In this document: positions 22,938 through 30,271 of the stretch, one piece after another | Layout: each line of letters begins with the position of its first letter | Numbering within the stretch: position 1 is the stretch's first letter | Source: Thermohalobaculum sp039187815 | Lineage (GTDB): Bacteria; Pseudomonadota; Alphaproteobacteria; Rhodobacterales; Rhodobacteraceae | DNA: 30,408 nucleotides | Direction: 5' to 3' | Assembly: GCA_039187815.1 (NCBI GenBank) | Contig: JBCCZI010000044.1 | Span: 1 to 30,408, forward strand | Made by a program: the position numbers and the translations under genes | The notes under the pieces: generated by a model | Databases searched by the model: none | Told to the model about the DNA's origin: nothing | What the model saw: the letters and a program-made list of their open reading frames with translations, nothing else

Positions 22938-23336
22938 TCAGAACACGCGGCAGAGCACTTCGCCGCCGACATTCTCGGCGCGGGCCCGCGTATCGGACAT
23001 AACACCCTTAGGCGTCGAGACGATCGACATGCCGAGGCCGTTACGCACCTGCGGCATCTCCTTGACGCCGGTGTAGTAGCGCCGGCCGGGCGTCGAGACG
23101 CGCGACAGCTCCCGGATCACCGGACGGCCGTCGAAATATTTCAGCGCGATCTCGACCTTGGGCTTGTGATCCCCGGTGTCGATCACCTCGTAGCCGCGGA
23201 TATAGCCCTCGTCCTTCAGAACCTCGAGCACGCGCAGGCGCAGCTTCGAGCTGGGCGACAGCACAGTCGAGCGCTTGCGCATCTGCGCGTTGCGGATGCG
23301 GGTCAGCATATCGCCGAGCGGATCGTTCACAGACAT
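22938..23336 (-). CDS. rpsH: 30S ribosomal protein S8
   Basis: A primary 16S rRNA-binding protein; in E. coli it is also the translational repressor of the spc operon by binding its mRNA near rplE. The 132 residues begin MSVNDPLGDMLTRIRNAQM and end with the conserved GVMSDTRARAENVGGEVLCRVF (in part: SDTRARAENVGGEVLCRVF). ATG 23336 has GGTGAGGGGA upstream. Whether feedback regulation occurs here cannot be told; I see no clear copy of the rRNA target. Confidence 0.98.
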   Translation of the reverse strand: MSVNDPLGDMLTRIRNAQMRKRSTVLSPSSKLRLRVLEVLKDEGYIRGYEVIDTGDHKPKVEIALKYFDGRPVIRELSRVSTPGRRYYTGVKEMPQVRNGLGMSIVSTPKGVMSDTRARAENVGGEVLCRVF

Positions 23337-23346
23337 GCGCTTCCCC

Positions 23347-23652
23347 TCACCAGCTCGACTTGACCATGCCCGGGATCTCGCCGCGGGAGGCAAGGTCGCG
23401 GAGCGCGATCCGGCTCATCTTGAGCTTGCGGTAAAAGGCCTTGGGACGCCCCGAGACCTGGCACCGGTTGTGCAGACGCGTGGGCGACGAGTTCCGCGGC
23501 AGCTGCGCTAGCTTCATGCGCGCCTTGAACCGCTCCTCGGCCGGCAGATCGGTGTTGTTCGCCGTCTCCTTCAACGCCGCGCGCTTGGCGGCGTACCTGT
23601 CGGCGAGCTTCTGGCGCTTCTTTTCGCGCTCAACCATGCTGACCTTAGCCAT
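23347..23652 (-). CDS. rpsN: 30S ribosomal protein S14 (zinc-independent form)
   Basis: A small-subunit head protein. The 101 residues and a single cysteine in the C-terminal region (HNRCQVSGRPKAFYRKLKMS) identify the long, zinc-free form; the short form has a four-cysteine zinc site. The start MAKVSMVEREKKRQKLADRY is typical. Its start codon region overlaps the rplE 3' end by 8 bp, with GAGGAGAAGG upstream. Confidence 0.98.
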   Translation of the reverse strand: MAKVSMVEREKKRQKLADRYAAKRAALKETANNTDLPAEERFKARMKLAQLPRNSSPTRLHNRCQVSGRPKAFYRKLKMSRIALRDLASRGEIPGMVKSSW

Positions 23653-24226
23653 TCGCCTTCTCCTCAGCCTGGGGGAACGGCATGTTGAAATGCCTCAGCA
23701 GCGCGCGCGCTTCTTCGTCGGTTCGCGCGGTGGTGCAGATGATGATGTCCATGCCCCAGATCTGATCGACTTTGTCATAGTCGATCTCGGGGAAGACGAT
23801 GTGCTCCTTGATGCCAAAGGCAAAGTTGCCCCGGCCATCGAAGCTCTTGGGGTTCAGCCCGCGGAAATCACGGATGCGCGGCATGGCGATCGTGATCAGG
23901 CGGTCGAGGAAGTCGAACATCCGCTCTCGCCGCAGTGTGACTTTAACGCCAAGCGGCATATCTTCGCGCACCTTGAAGCCTGCGATCGAGTTGCGCGCCC
24001 GGGTGATCACCGGCTTTTGGCCTGCGATCTTCAGCATATCTTCATGCGCGGACCTGACCTTTTTGCTATCGCCAACGGCCTCGCCGACCCCCATGTTCAG
24101 CACGATCTTGTCGAGCGTGGGGATCATCATCTCGTTGGCGTAGCTGAACTCGTCCTTCATCTTGGCGCGGATCGTCTCGGTGTAGAGCGTGCGCAGGCGC
24201 GGGACATAGGTGGATCCGTCAGCCAT
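23645..24226 (-). CDS. rplE: 50S ribosomal protein L5
   Basis: A 5S rRNA-binding protein that contacts P-site tRNA. The 193 residues are somewhat longer than E. coli's 179. Core motifs include IVLNMGVGEAVGDSKKV, TRARNSIAGFKVREDMPLG and DFRGLNPKSFDGRGNFAFG. ATG 24226 overlaps the rplX end by 8 bp and has GGGGGAGG upstream, placed inside rplX; the longer upstream frame is rejected as shadow. Coupled with rpsN downstream. Confidence 0.98.
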   Translation of the reverse strand: MADGSTYVPRLRTLYTETIRAKMKDEFSYANEMMIPTLDKIVLNMGVGEAVGDSKKVRSAHEDMLKIAGQKPVITRARNSIAGFKVREDMPLGVKVTLRRERMFDFLDRLITIAMPRIRDFRGLNPKSFDGRGNFAFGIKEHIVFPEIDYDKVDQIWGMDIIICTTARTDEEARALLRHFNMPFPQAEEKANG

Positions 24227-24536
24227 CGATGACCTCCCCCGACTTTTTCGCGTAACGAACCTTGGTGCCATCCTCGAGGAACCGGAACCCGACGCGCGTC
24301 GGCCCGCCATCCTTGGGATCAACCATCGCGATGTTCGAGACCTGGATCGGCAGCTCTTTGGGGATCCGACCGCCCTGGGACTGGGCCGACTGGCGCGTGT
24401 GCCGGATCGCCATGTTGACGCCCGAGACGACGGCGCGCCCCTCTTTGGGGAGCATCAGGACGATCTCGCCCTCTTTGCCCTTGTCGCGGCCGGTCAACAC
24501 CACGACGCGGTCGCCCTTTTTCAGCTTGGCCGCCAT
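24219..24536 (-). CDS. rplX: 50S ribosomal protein L24
   Basis: An assembly-initiating large-subunit protein with a KOW motif. The 105 residues contain the KOW stretch LKKGDRVVVLTGRDKGKEGE and the C-terminal RVGFRFLEDGTKVRYAKKSG. Two start codons are adjacent; the ATG at 24536 is chosen over GTG 24539 because it overlaps the rplN stop as TGATG and GGAGG lies at good spacing inside rplN. Confidence 0.98.
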   Translation of the reverse strand: MAAKLKKGDRVVVLTGRDKGKEGEIVLMLPKEGRAVVSGVNMAIRHTRQSAQSQGGRIPKELPIQVSNIAMVDPKDGGPTRVGFRFLEDGTKVRYAKKSGEVIDG

Positions 24537-24904
24537 CACAACACCTCCGGCGCGAGGCTGATGATCTTCATGAAGTTCTTCGAGCGCAGTTCGCGCACGA
24601 CCGGGCCGAAGATACGAGTCCCGATGGGCTCCATGTTGTTGTTGATGATGACCGCGGCGTTGCGGTCGAAGCGGATGGTGGTGCCGTCGGGACGGTGCAC
24701 CTCCTTGGCGGTGCGCACGACGACGGCCTTGCGCACATCGCCCTTCTTCACGCGTCCGCGCGGGATCGCTTCCTTCACGGATACCACGATAATGTCACCG
24801 ACCGAGGCGTATTTCCGTTTGGCCCCGCCCAGCACTTTGATGCACTGGACGCGGCGCGCTCCGGAATTGTCGGCGACATCCAGATTCGTCTGCATCTGGA
24901 TCAT
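24536..24904 (-). CDS. rplN: 50S ribosomal protein L14
   Basis: A large-subunit protein at the bridge to 16S rRNA. The 122 residues begin MIQMQTNLDVADNSGARRVQ and include GDIIVVSVKEAIPRG and NAAVIINNNMEPIGTRIFGP. GGAGGAATAA precedes the ATG. The 60-bp gap from rpsQ contains a short hairpin (CGGGC 24924-24928 with GCCCG 24934-24938), which may be incidental. First gene of the classical spc part. Confidence 0.98.
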   Translation of the reverse strand: MIQMQTNLDVADNSGARRVQCIKVLGGAKRKYASVGDIIVVSVKEAIPRGRVKKGDVRKAVVVRTAKEVHRPDGTTIRFDRNAAVIINNNMEPIGTRIFGPVVRELRSKNFMKIISLAPEVL

Positions 24905-24964
24905 GCTTTATTCCTCCGACCTGCGGGCATAACGCCCGGGGTTTCGAAGGGATGTGAGCGGAGC

Positions 24965-25213
24965 TTACGCGTCGGCTGCGCCGACCTGCCCGATCACCTC
25001 CCAGCGTTTGGTCTTGGATTTCGGCGCGCATTCCTGGATGCGCACCTCGTCGCCCGATTTGAAGGCGTTGGCCTCGTCATGGGCGCGGTACTTCTTGGTC
25101 TTTTTGATCGTCTTCTTCAGGACCGGATGCGTGAAGCGACGCTCGACCAGCACGGTCACCGTCTGGTTGTTCTCGTCGCTTACGACTTTGCCCTGCAGGA
25201 TGCGCTTTGGCAT
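24965..25213 (-). CDS. rpsQ: 30S ribosomal protein S17
   Basis: A primary 16S rRNA-binding protein with an OB fold. The 82 residues begin MPKRILQGKVVSDENNQTV and contain RRFTHPVLKKTIKKTKKY, followed by the GDEVRIQECAPKSKTKRW motif. The ribosome-binding GGAGTAA lies at the end of rpmC, 3 bp away, so the two are coupled. It is normally the last gene of the S10 operon, with rplN following after 60 bp. Confidence 0.98.
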   Translation of the reverse strand: MPKRILQGKVVSDENNQTVTVLVERRFTHPVLKKTIKKTKKYRAHDEANAFKSGDEVRIQECAPKSKTKRWEVIGQVGAADA

Positions 25214-25216
25214 GTC

Positions 25217-25459
25217 TTACTCCGTCGCCGCCGGCTCGCCGGCTGTCACGTCGCTGGCGCCCCGCGCCGCGGCAATGGCCTTCTCGGTCAGCACCGTCCG
25301 AACCCGCGCGATATCGCGGCGCACCGAGCGCATCCGCGAAGGGTTCTCGAGCTGGCCCGTCGCCTGCTGGAAGCGCAGGTTGAACGCTTCCTTCTTCAGG
25401 CTCACCAGCTCGTCGCGCAGCTGATCCGGCGTCTTGTCGCGCAGATCGATCGCTTTCAT
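25217..25459 (-). CDS. rpmC: 50S ribosomal protein L29
   Basis: A small two-helix protein at the exit tunnel, near the binding site of trigger factor and SRP. The 80 residues start MKAIDLRDKTPDQLRDELVSL and contain KKEAFNLRFQQATGQLENPS and RRDIARVRTVLTEK. The C-terminal extension (AARGASDVTAGEPAATE) makes it longer than E. coli's 63. GAGGAGAC lies upstream of the ATG, after an unusual 85-bp gap from rplP. Confidence 0.98.
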   Translation of the reverse strand: MKAIDLRDKTPDQLRDELVSLKKEAFNLRFQQATGQLENPSRMRSVRRDIARVRTVLTEKAIAAARGASDVTAGEPAATE

Positions 25460-25477
25460 CGCGTCCGTCTCCTCACT

Positions 25478-25535
25478 GCGCGCCCCTTGCGCGCCGGAAA
25501 AACAAAAGCCGCCCCGCCCCCGGCCTGTCCGGGGG
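25478..25535 (-). other. Hairpin pair and T-rich run between rplP and rpmC
   Basis: In the minus-strand reading direction, CCCCCGG (25535-25529) pairs with CCGGGGG (25523-25517) around 5 nt, giving a perfect 7-bp stem; nine bases later comes TTTTGTTTTT (25507-25498); then a second perfect 6-bp stem (GCGCGC 25494-25489 with GCGCGC 25483-25478). The first stem plus the T-rich run resembles a relaxed terminator within the S10 operon. The gap between these genes is unusually long for this region. Confidence 0.4.
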
Positions 25536-25544
25536 TCTGCGAGC

Positions 25545-25958
25545 TTACCAGTCCTCGCGGGCGACGATCCGGCATTTCACCGGAAGTTTCATCGCGCCCA
25601 AACGGAGGGCCTCCCGTGCCACAGCCTCGTTCACGCCGTCAAGCTCAAACATGATGCGACCGGGCTTGACCTTGGCACACCAGTACTCGACCGAACCCTT
25701 GCCCTTACCCATACGCACTTCGGTCGGCTTTTGCGTGACCGGGGTGTCCGGGAAGATCCGGATCCAGATCCGGCCCTGACGTTTCATATAGCGGTTCATG
25801 GCGCGTCGGGCCGCCTCAATCTGGCGCGCGGTCACCCGCTCCGGCTCATCGGCTTTGAGGCCGAAAGTGCCGAAGTTCAGATCGGTTCCACCCTTGGCCT
25901 CACCCTTGATGCGGCCCTTGTGCATCTTGCGGAATTTTGTGCGCTTTGGTTGCAGCAT
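25545..25958 (-). CDS. rplP: 50S ribosomal protein L16
   Basis: A large-subunit protein near the A-site and the 5S/23S contact. The 137 residues begin MLQPKRTKFRKMHKGRIKGE and contain RRAMNRYMKRQGRIWIRIFP and MGKGKGSVEYWCAKVKPGR. GAGGAGGA precedes the ATG. It lies 13 bp after the rpsC stop; after its own stop is the 85-bp gap with hairpins. Confidence 0.98.
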   Translation of the reverse strand: MLQPKRTKFRKMHKGRIKGEAKGGTDLNFGTFGLKADEPERVTARQIEAARRAMNRYMKRQGRIWIRIFPDTPVTQKPTEVRMGKGKGSVEYWCAKVKPGRIMFELDGVNEAVAREALRLGAMKLPVKCRIVAREDW

Positions 25959-25971
25959 CTATCCGTCCTCC

Positions 25972-26700
25972 TCAGGCGCGCTCACGATCGCGGTCGCGAT
26001 CCCGGCCGCGCGGACGGCCACCGCCGCCCTCCTGCATCTCGCTCTCACGCTTGTCGCGGGCCGCGGGATCGTGCTCCATGATCTCGCCTTTGAAGATCCA
26101 GACCTTGACCCCGATGATGCCGTAGGCGGTTTTGCCTTCGGCGAGCGCGTAGTCGATATCGGCGCGCAGCGTATGGAGCGGCACGCGCCCCTCGCGATAC
26201 CACTCGGTCCGGGCGATCTCGGCGCCGCCAAGGCGACCGGCCGCGTTGATACGGATGCCCTGGGCGCCCATGCGCATGGCGTTCTGGACAGCGCGCTTCA
26301 GCGCCCGGCGGAATGACACGCGGCGCTCCAGCTGCTGGCAGATGTTCTCGGCCACCAGCTGCGCGTCCACCTCCGGCCGCCGGATCTCGACGATGTTGAG
26401 GTGCAGCTCGCTGTCTGTGAAGCGCGCGAGCTTCTTGCGCAGCTTCTCGATATCGGCGCCCTTCTTGCCGATGATCACGCCCGGGCGGGCCGTATGGATC
26501 GTCACCCGGCACTTGCGGTGCGGACGCTCGATGACCACGCGGCTGACGCCTGCCTGTTTGCACTCGTCCTTGATGAAGGAGCGGATCTTCAGATCCTCGT
26601 GCAGCAGATCGCCATATTCGCGCGTGTTCGCGTACCAACGGCTGTCCCAGGTGCGGTTGATGCCGACCCGAAGGCCGATCGGATTGACCTTGTGTCCCAT
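25972..26700 (-). CDS. rpsC: 30S ribosomal protein S3
   Basis: A small-subunit protein at the mRNA entry tunnel. The 242 residues show the N-terminal MGHKVNPIGLRVGINRTWDS, a KH domain with GVIIGKKGADIEKLRKKL, and the C-terminal S3 domain (GRLGGAEIARTEWYREGRVP). The C-terminus ends in an Arg/Asp-rich low-complexity repeat (PRGRDRDRDRERA). The ATG overlaps the rplV stop as TGATG, with GAGGAGA upstream. Confidence 0.98.
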   Translation of the reverse strand: MGHKVNPIGLRVGINRTWDSRWYANTREYGDLLHEDLKIRSFIKDECKQAGVSRVVIERPHRKCRVTIHTARPGVIIGKKGADIEKLRKKLARFTDSELHLNIVEIRRPEVDAQLVAENICQQLERRVSFRRALKRAVQNAMRMGAQGIRINAAGRLGGAEIARTEWYREGRVPLHTLRADIDYALAEGKTAYGIIGVKVWIFKGEIMEHDPAARDKRESEMQEGGGGRPRGRDRDRDRERA

Positions 26701-27080
26701 CAGGCGGTCTCCTCGGGCTGGCGCACCTTGATCGTCAGCTGGCTGAACGGCTTGAAGATCCGTCCAAACCGGCCGCGCGCCCGAGGCCGGCCGCGCGTCA
26801 TCACCAGGTTCTTGCCTACATAGGCCTCGGCGACGACCAGTTCGTCCACATCCAGGCCGTGATTGTTCTCGGCATTCGCGATGGCCGACTGCAGCGTCTT
26901 CTTGACGTCAGCCGCGATGCGCTTCTTGGAGAACGTCAGATCGGTCAACGCGCGTGCCACCGGCTTGCCGCGGATCATCGCCGCGACCAGGTTCAGCTTC
27001 TGCGGGCTGACCCGGATCATCCGGTTCACGGCCATCGCCTCGTTGTCGGCGCAGCGCCGGGGGTTCTTATCCTTGCCCAT
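26700..27080 (-). CDS. rplV: 50S ribosomal protein L22
   Basis: Lines the exit tunnel with its extended loop. The 126 residues have MIRVSPQKLNLVAAMIRG and the loop GRPRARGRFGRIFKPFSQLT; SAIANAENNHGLDVDELVV is diagnostic. The longer N-terminus (MGKDKNPRRCADNEAMAV) is typical of this bacterial group, so ATG 27080 is preferred over the internal ATG 15 codons later, although its ribosome-binding site (GCGGAA) is weak. It ends inside the rpsC start. Confidence 0.97.
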   Translation of the reverse strand: MGKDKNPRRCADNEAMAVNRMIRVSPQKLNLVAAMIRGKPVARALTDLTFSKKRIAADVKKTLQSAIANAENNHGLDVDELVVAEAYVGKNLVMTRGRPRARGRFGRIFKPFSQLTIKVRQPEETA

Positions 27081-27082
27081 GA

Positions 27083-27361
27083 TTATTTCCGCTTCGCCTT
27101 CTTGTCGGCCATATGGCCGTAATAGGTGCGGGTCGGCGCGAACTCGCCGAACTTGTGCCCAATCATCTCTTCGGACACGTTCACCGGGATGTGCTTCTTG
27201 CCGTTGTGCACACCGAAAGTCAGGCCCACGAATTGCGGCAGAATGGTCGAGCGCCGGGACCAGATCTTGATCACCTCATTGCGTCCGCTGTCGCGAGACT
27301 TCGCGGCCTTCTTCAGCAGATAGGGGTCGACGAACGGACCCTTCCAGACGGATCTAGCCAT
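27083..27361 (-). CDS. rpsS: 30S ribosomal protein S19
   Basis: A head protein that binds S13 and 16S rRNA. The 92 residues begin MARSVWKGPFVDPYLLKKAA and contain IKIWSRRSTILPQFVGLTF and KHIPVNVSEEMIGHKFGEFA. The ATG is preceded by GAGGCTAG after the rplB stop (10-bp gap), and it ends 3 bp before rplV. Confidence 0.98.
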   Translation of the reverse strand: MARSVWKGPFVDPYLLKKAAKSRDSGRNEVIKIWSRRSTILPQFVGLTFGVHNGKKHIPVNVSEEMIGHKFGEFAPTRTYYGHMADKKAKRK

Positions 27362-27370
27362 CGTCTAGCC

Positions 27371-28207
27371 TCACTTCTTCTTCCGCGCGTGGCGCGAGCG
27401 GATGATGAACTTGTCGGTGGTCTTGTTCGAGCGGGTCCGACGGCCCTTTGTCGGCTTGCCCCAAGGGGTCACCGGGTGGCGGCCGCCCGAGGTGCGCCCC
27501 TCACCGCCGCCATGGGGGTGATCGATCGGGTTCATGACAACGCCGCGCACGCTCGGCCGACGGCCCTTGTGGCGCATGCGCCCGGCCTTGCCGTAGTTCT
27601 GGTTCGAGTTGTCGGGGTTCGACACGGCACCGACGGTCGCCATGCACTCTTGGCGCACGATCCGCAGCTCACCCGAGCCGAGACGCAACTGCGCGTAATC
27701 GCCGTCACGGCCGACGAACTGCGCATAGGTGCCGGCCGAGCGCGCGATCTGCCCGCCCTTGCCCGGCTTCATCTCGACGTTGTGGACGATGGTGCCGATC
27801 GGCATGCCGCGGAAGGGCATTGCATTGCCCGGCTTCACATCGACCTTGGTCCCGGCCACCACTGTATCGCCGACGCCGAGACGCTGAGGCGCCAGGATAT
27901 ATGCCTGCTCGCCGTCCTCGTACTTGACCAGCGCGATGAAGGCGGTCCGGTTCGGATCGTACTCGATCCGCTCGACGGTGGCCGCCACATCCCATTTGCG
28001 CCGCTTGAAGTCGACGATGCGGTAGAGCTTCTTCACGGCGCCGCCACGGCGGCGCATGGTAATCCGTCCGGTGTTGTTGCGTCCGCCCTTGCCGGTCAGA
28101 CCCTGGGTCAGGGACTTGACGGGGCGGCCTTTCCACAGCTCCGAACGGTCGATCAGAACCAGCCCGCGCTGGCCTGGCGTGGTCGGTTTGTATGTCTTCA
28201 ACGCCAT
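27371..28207 (-). CDS. rplB: 50S ribosomal protein L2
   Basis: A core large-subunit protein close to the peptidyl-transferase centre. The 278 residues include GRNNTGRITMRRRGGAVKK and the catalytic-region motif NPIDHPHGGGEGRTSGGR with His230 and His232; E. coli His229 is the conserved one near the active centre. The ATG at 28207 has a weak ribosome-binding site (CGGGCGACAGC). It follows rplW by 28 bp. Confidence 0.98.
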   Translation of the reverse strand: MALKTYKPTTPGQRGLVLIDRSELWKGRPVKSLTQGLTGKGGRNNTGRITMRRRGGAVKKLYRIVDFKRRKWDVAATVERIEYDPNRTAFIALVKYEDGEQAYILAPQRLGVGDTVVAGTKVDVKPGNAMPFRGMPIGTIVHNVEMKPGKGGQIARSAGTYAQFVGRDGDYAQLRLGSGELRIVRQECMATVGAVSNPDNSNQNYGKAGRMRHKGRRPSVRGVVMNPIDHPHGGGEGRTSGGRHPVTPWGKPTKGRRTRSNKTTDKFIIRSRHARKKK

Positions 28208-28235
28208 CTTGCTGTCGCCCGTTTGCTGTCTGGCC

Positions 28236-28532
28236 TCATAGGCCTGTCGTCACGTCGATCATGTGGCCCTCTTCCAGGGTCACATAGGCTTTCTTCACAT
28301 CGCGCCTGCGGCCGGGACGACCCTTGAAGCGCTTGACCTTGCCCTTGGTGAGCACGGTGTTCACCGCCTTCACCTTCACGCCGAAGAGGCTCTCGACCGC
28401 CTCGGAGATCAGCGGCTTTGTCGCATCCATTGCAACCTCGAAGACCACGGCGTTCGCCTCGGATGCGCTGGTCGCCTTCTCGGTGATGATCGGCTTGCGG
28501 ATCACGTCATAGAGCGCAGACTTTTCGGTCAT
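28236..28532 (-). CDS. rplW: 50S ribosomal protein L23
   Basis: An exit-tunnel-rim protein that docks trigger factor and SRP. The 98 residues begin MTEKSALYDVIRKPIITEKA and include VESLFGVKVKAVNTVLTKGK and KRFKGRPGRRRDVKKAYVTL. Its ATG overlaps the rplD stop (ATGA), with GGAGGCG upstream inside rplD, so translation is coupled. Confidence 0.98.
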   Translation of the reverse strand: MTEKSALYDVIRKPIITEKATSASEANAVVFEVAMDATKPLISEAVESLFGVKVKAVNTVLTKGKVKRFKGRPGRRRDVKKAYVTLEEGHMIDVTTGL

Positions 28533-29149
28533 TTCAGCCGCGCCTCCAGCGCTTCCAACCCTGCGCGGGTCACGACCAGCAGGTCCTGACGCAGGATGTC
28601 GTATACGTTGGCCCCTTCGCTCGGCAGCACCTGCACACCGTCAAGGTTGCGCGCCGCGCGGGCAAAGTTTTGATCCACCTCGGGCCCGTCGATAACCAGC
28701 GCATCGCCCCAGCCGAGCTTCGAGACCTTGCTGGCCAACGCCTTGGTCTTGGCCTCGTCGAGCTTGGCTTCCTCCAGCACCACGATCTGGCCGTCCTTGA
28801 CCTTCGACGACAGCGCCATCTTCAGGCCGAGCTGGCGCACCTTCTTCTGCAGATCATGCGCATGGCTGCGCGGGGTCGGGCCCTTATAGGTGCCGCCCTT
28901 GCGGAAAATCGGCGCCGCGCGGTCGCCGTGACGCGCTCCGCCCGAGCCCTTTTGACGCACGATCTTGCGCGTCGAATAGCTCACCTCCGAGCGGCCCTTC
29001 ACCTTGTGCGTGCCGGCCTGGCGCTTGGCCAGCTGCCAGCGCACCACGCGGTGCAGGATGTCGGCGCGCGGCTCGAGCCCGAAGATCTCGTCCGAGAGCT
29101 CCGCCTCGCCCGACGCCGCCGCGTCCAAATTGATCACCTCGAGCTTCAT
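28529..29149 (-). CDS. rplD: 50S ribosomal protein L4
   Basis: An exit-tunnel protein; in E. coli it also represses the S10 operon. The 206 residues show RQAGTHKVKGRSEVSYSTRK, GSGGARHGDRAAPIFRKGGT and KMALSSKVKDGQIVVLEE, typical of L4. The ATG overlaps the rplC stop (ATGA). Whether feedback repression occurs in this organism is unknown; I do not see a long structured leader before rpsJ apart from the hairpin after tuf. Confidence 0.98.
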   Translation of the reverse strand: MKLEVINLDAAASGEAELSDEIFGLEPRADILHRVVRWQLAKRQAGTHKVKGRSEVSYSTRKIVRQKGSGGARHGDRAAPIFRKGGTYKGPTPRSHAHDLQKKVRQLGLKMALSSKVKDGQIVVLEEAKLDEAKTKALASKVSKLGWGDALVIDGPEVDQNFARAARNLDGVQVLPSEGANVYDILRQDLLVVTRAGLEALEARLK

Positions 29150-29892
29150 GCCTGGTCTCCCTCAGCCGGAGCCTCGGCGGGCGCCTCCTCGACCGGAGCC
29201 GCCGTCTCGGGCTCGGCCTTGGGCCGCAGCGCGGCCGGCAGCACGAGGCCATCCGGCGCTGGCTTCTTCACCGCGTCCTTGATCGTCACCCAGCCGCCCT
29301 TGGCCCCCGGAACAGCGCCGCGGATCATGATCAGGCCTCGCTCGACATCGGTCTTGACCACTTCGAGGTTCTGCACGGTCACCCGTGCATCCCCCATATG
29401 GCCGGCCATCTTCTTGCCCTTGAAGACCTTCCCCGGATCTTGACACTGGCCCGTCGAGCCATGGGCGCGGTGACTGATCGACACACCGTGGGAGGCTCGC
29501 AGGCCGCCAAAGTTGTGCCGCTTCATCGCGCCGGCAAATCCCTTACCGATCGAGACACCCGAGACATCCACATACTGACCGGCCAGATAGTGGTCGGCCG
29601 TGATCTCCTCGCCGACACCGATCATGTTGTCGGGGGCGACCCGGAACTCGACCAACTTGCGCTTGGGCGCCACATTGGCGCGGGCAAAATGGCCGCGCAT
29701 CGGCTGGCTCACATTCTTGGCCTTGGCGGCACCCGCGCCGAGCTGCACGGCCGTGTAGCCATCGGACTCGGTCGTGCGCTGCGCCACCACCTGGCAGTTT
29801 TCCATCTGGAGCACGGTTACCGGCACTTGCCGTCCGTCCTCCATGAACAGCCGGGTCATCCCCAGCTTCTTTGCGATCACTCCGGAGCGCAT
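29146..29892 (-). CDS. rplC: 50S ribosomal protein L3
   Basis: An early-assembly large-subunit protein reaching the peptidyl-transferase centre. The 248 residues begin MRSGVIAKKLGMTRLFMEDG and contain HGSTGQCQDPGKVFKGKKMA, the region holding the glutamine methylated by PrmB in E. coli. Compared with E. coli (209) it has an extended C-terminus rich in Ala, Glu and Pro. ATG 29892 has GAGGAGG upstream; the longer frame is not L3. It lies 13 bp after rpsJ. Confidence 0.98.
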   Translation of the reverse strand: MRSGVIAKKLGMTRLFMEDGRQVPVTVLQMENCQVVAQRTTESDGYTAVQLGAGAAKAKNVSQPMRGHFARANVAPKRKLVEFRVAPDNMIGVGEEITADHYLAGQYVDVSGVSIGKGFAGAMKRHNFGGLRASHGVSISHRAHGSTGQCQDPGKVFKGKKMAGHMGDARVTVQNLEVVKTDVERGLIMIRGAVPGAKGGWVTIKDAVKKPAPDGLVLPAALRPKAEPETAAPVEEAPAEAPAEGDQA

Positions 29893-29905
29893 GGGTCTCG
29901 CCTCC

Positions 29906-30214
29906 TCAGAGCTTGATCTCGACATCGACACCGGCAGCGAGGTCGAGCTTCATCAGCGCGTCCACGGTCTGGGGCGTCGGGTCCACGATGTCGAGCAACC
30001 GCTTATGGGTGCGGATCTCGAACTGCTCGCGGCTCTTCTTGTCGACATGGGGGCCCCGAAGGACCGTGAATTTCTCGATCTTGTTTGGCAGCGGGATCGG
30101 CCCGCGCACCTGAGCACCGGTTCGCTTGGCCGTGTTCACGATCTCGGCCGTGCTGGCGTCCAGCACCCGGTGATCGAACGCCTTGAGGCGGATCCGTATG
30201 TTTTGACCTTGCAT
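29906..30214 (-). CDS. rpsJ: 30S ribosomal protein S10 (NusE)
   Basis: A head protein that also works with NusB/NusG in antitermination. The 102 residues begin MQGQNIRIRLKAFDHRVLDA and contain TGAQVRGPIPLPNKIEKFTV and REQFEIRTHKRLLDIVDPTP. It opens the S10 cluster, 57 bp below tuf. The purine-rich sequence AGAGGCAAGAAGAAC lies upstream of the ATG. The tuf-rpsJ hairpin may separate the two transcripts or be read through. Confidence 0.98.
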   Translation of the reverse strand: MQGQNIRIRLKAFDHRVLDASTAEIVNTAKRTGAQVRGPIPLPNKIEKFTVLRGPHVDKKSREQFEIRTHKRLLDIVDPTPQTVDALMKLDLAAGVDVEIKL

Positions 30215-30241
30215 TGTTCTTCTTGCCTCTCGGACTGGCGT

Positions 30242-30266
30242 TTGGGGCCGGGTTGGCCGGCCCCAA
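30242..30266 (-). other. Perfect 10-bp hairpin between tuf and rpsJ
   Basis: TTGGGGCCGG (30242-30251) and CCGGCCCCAA (30257-30266) form a perfect stem with the 5-nt loop GTTGG. It lies 5 bp beyond the tuf stop and about 27 bp before the rpsJ start. No U-tract follows on the minus strand (ACGCCAG), so it is either a U-less terminator or an RNA processing/stability element at the str/S10 boundary. Confidence 0.55.
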
Positions 30267-30271
30267 GGGCG

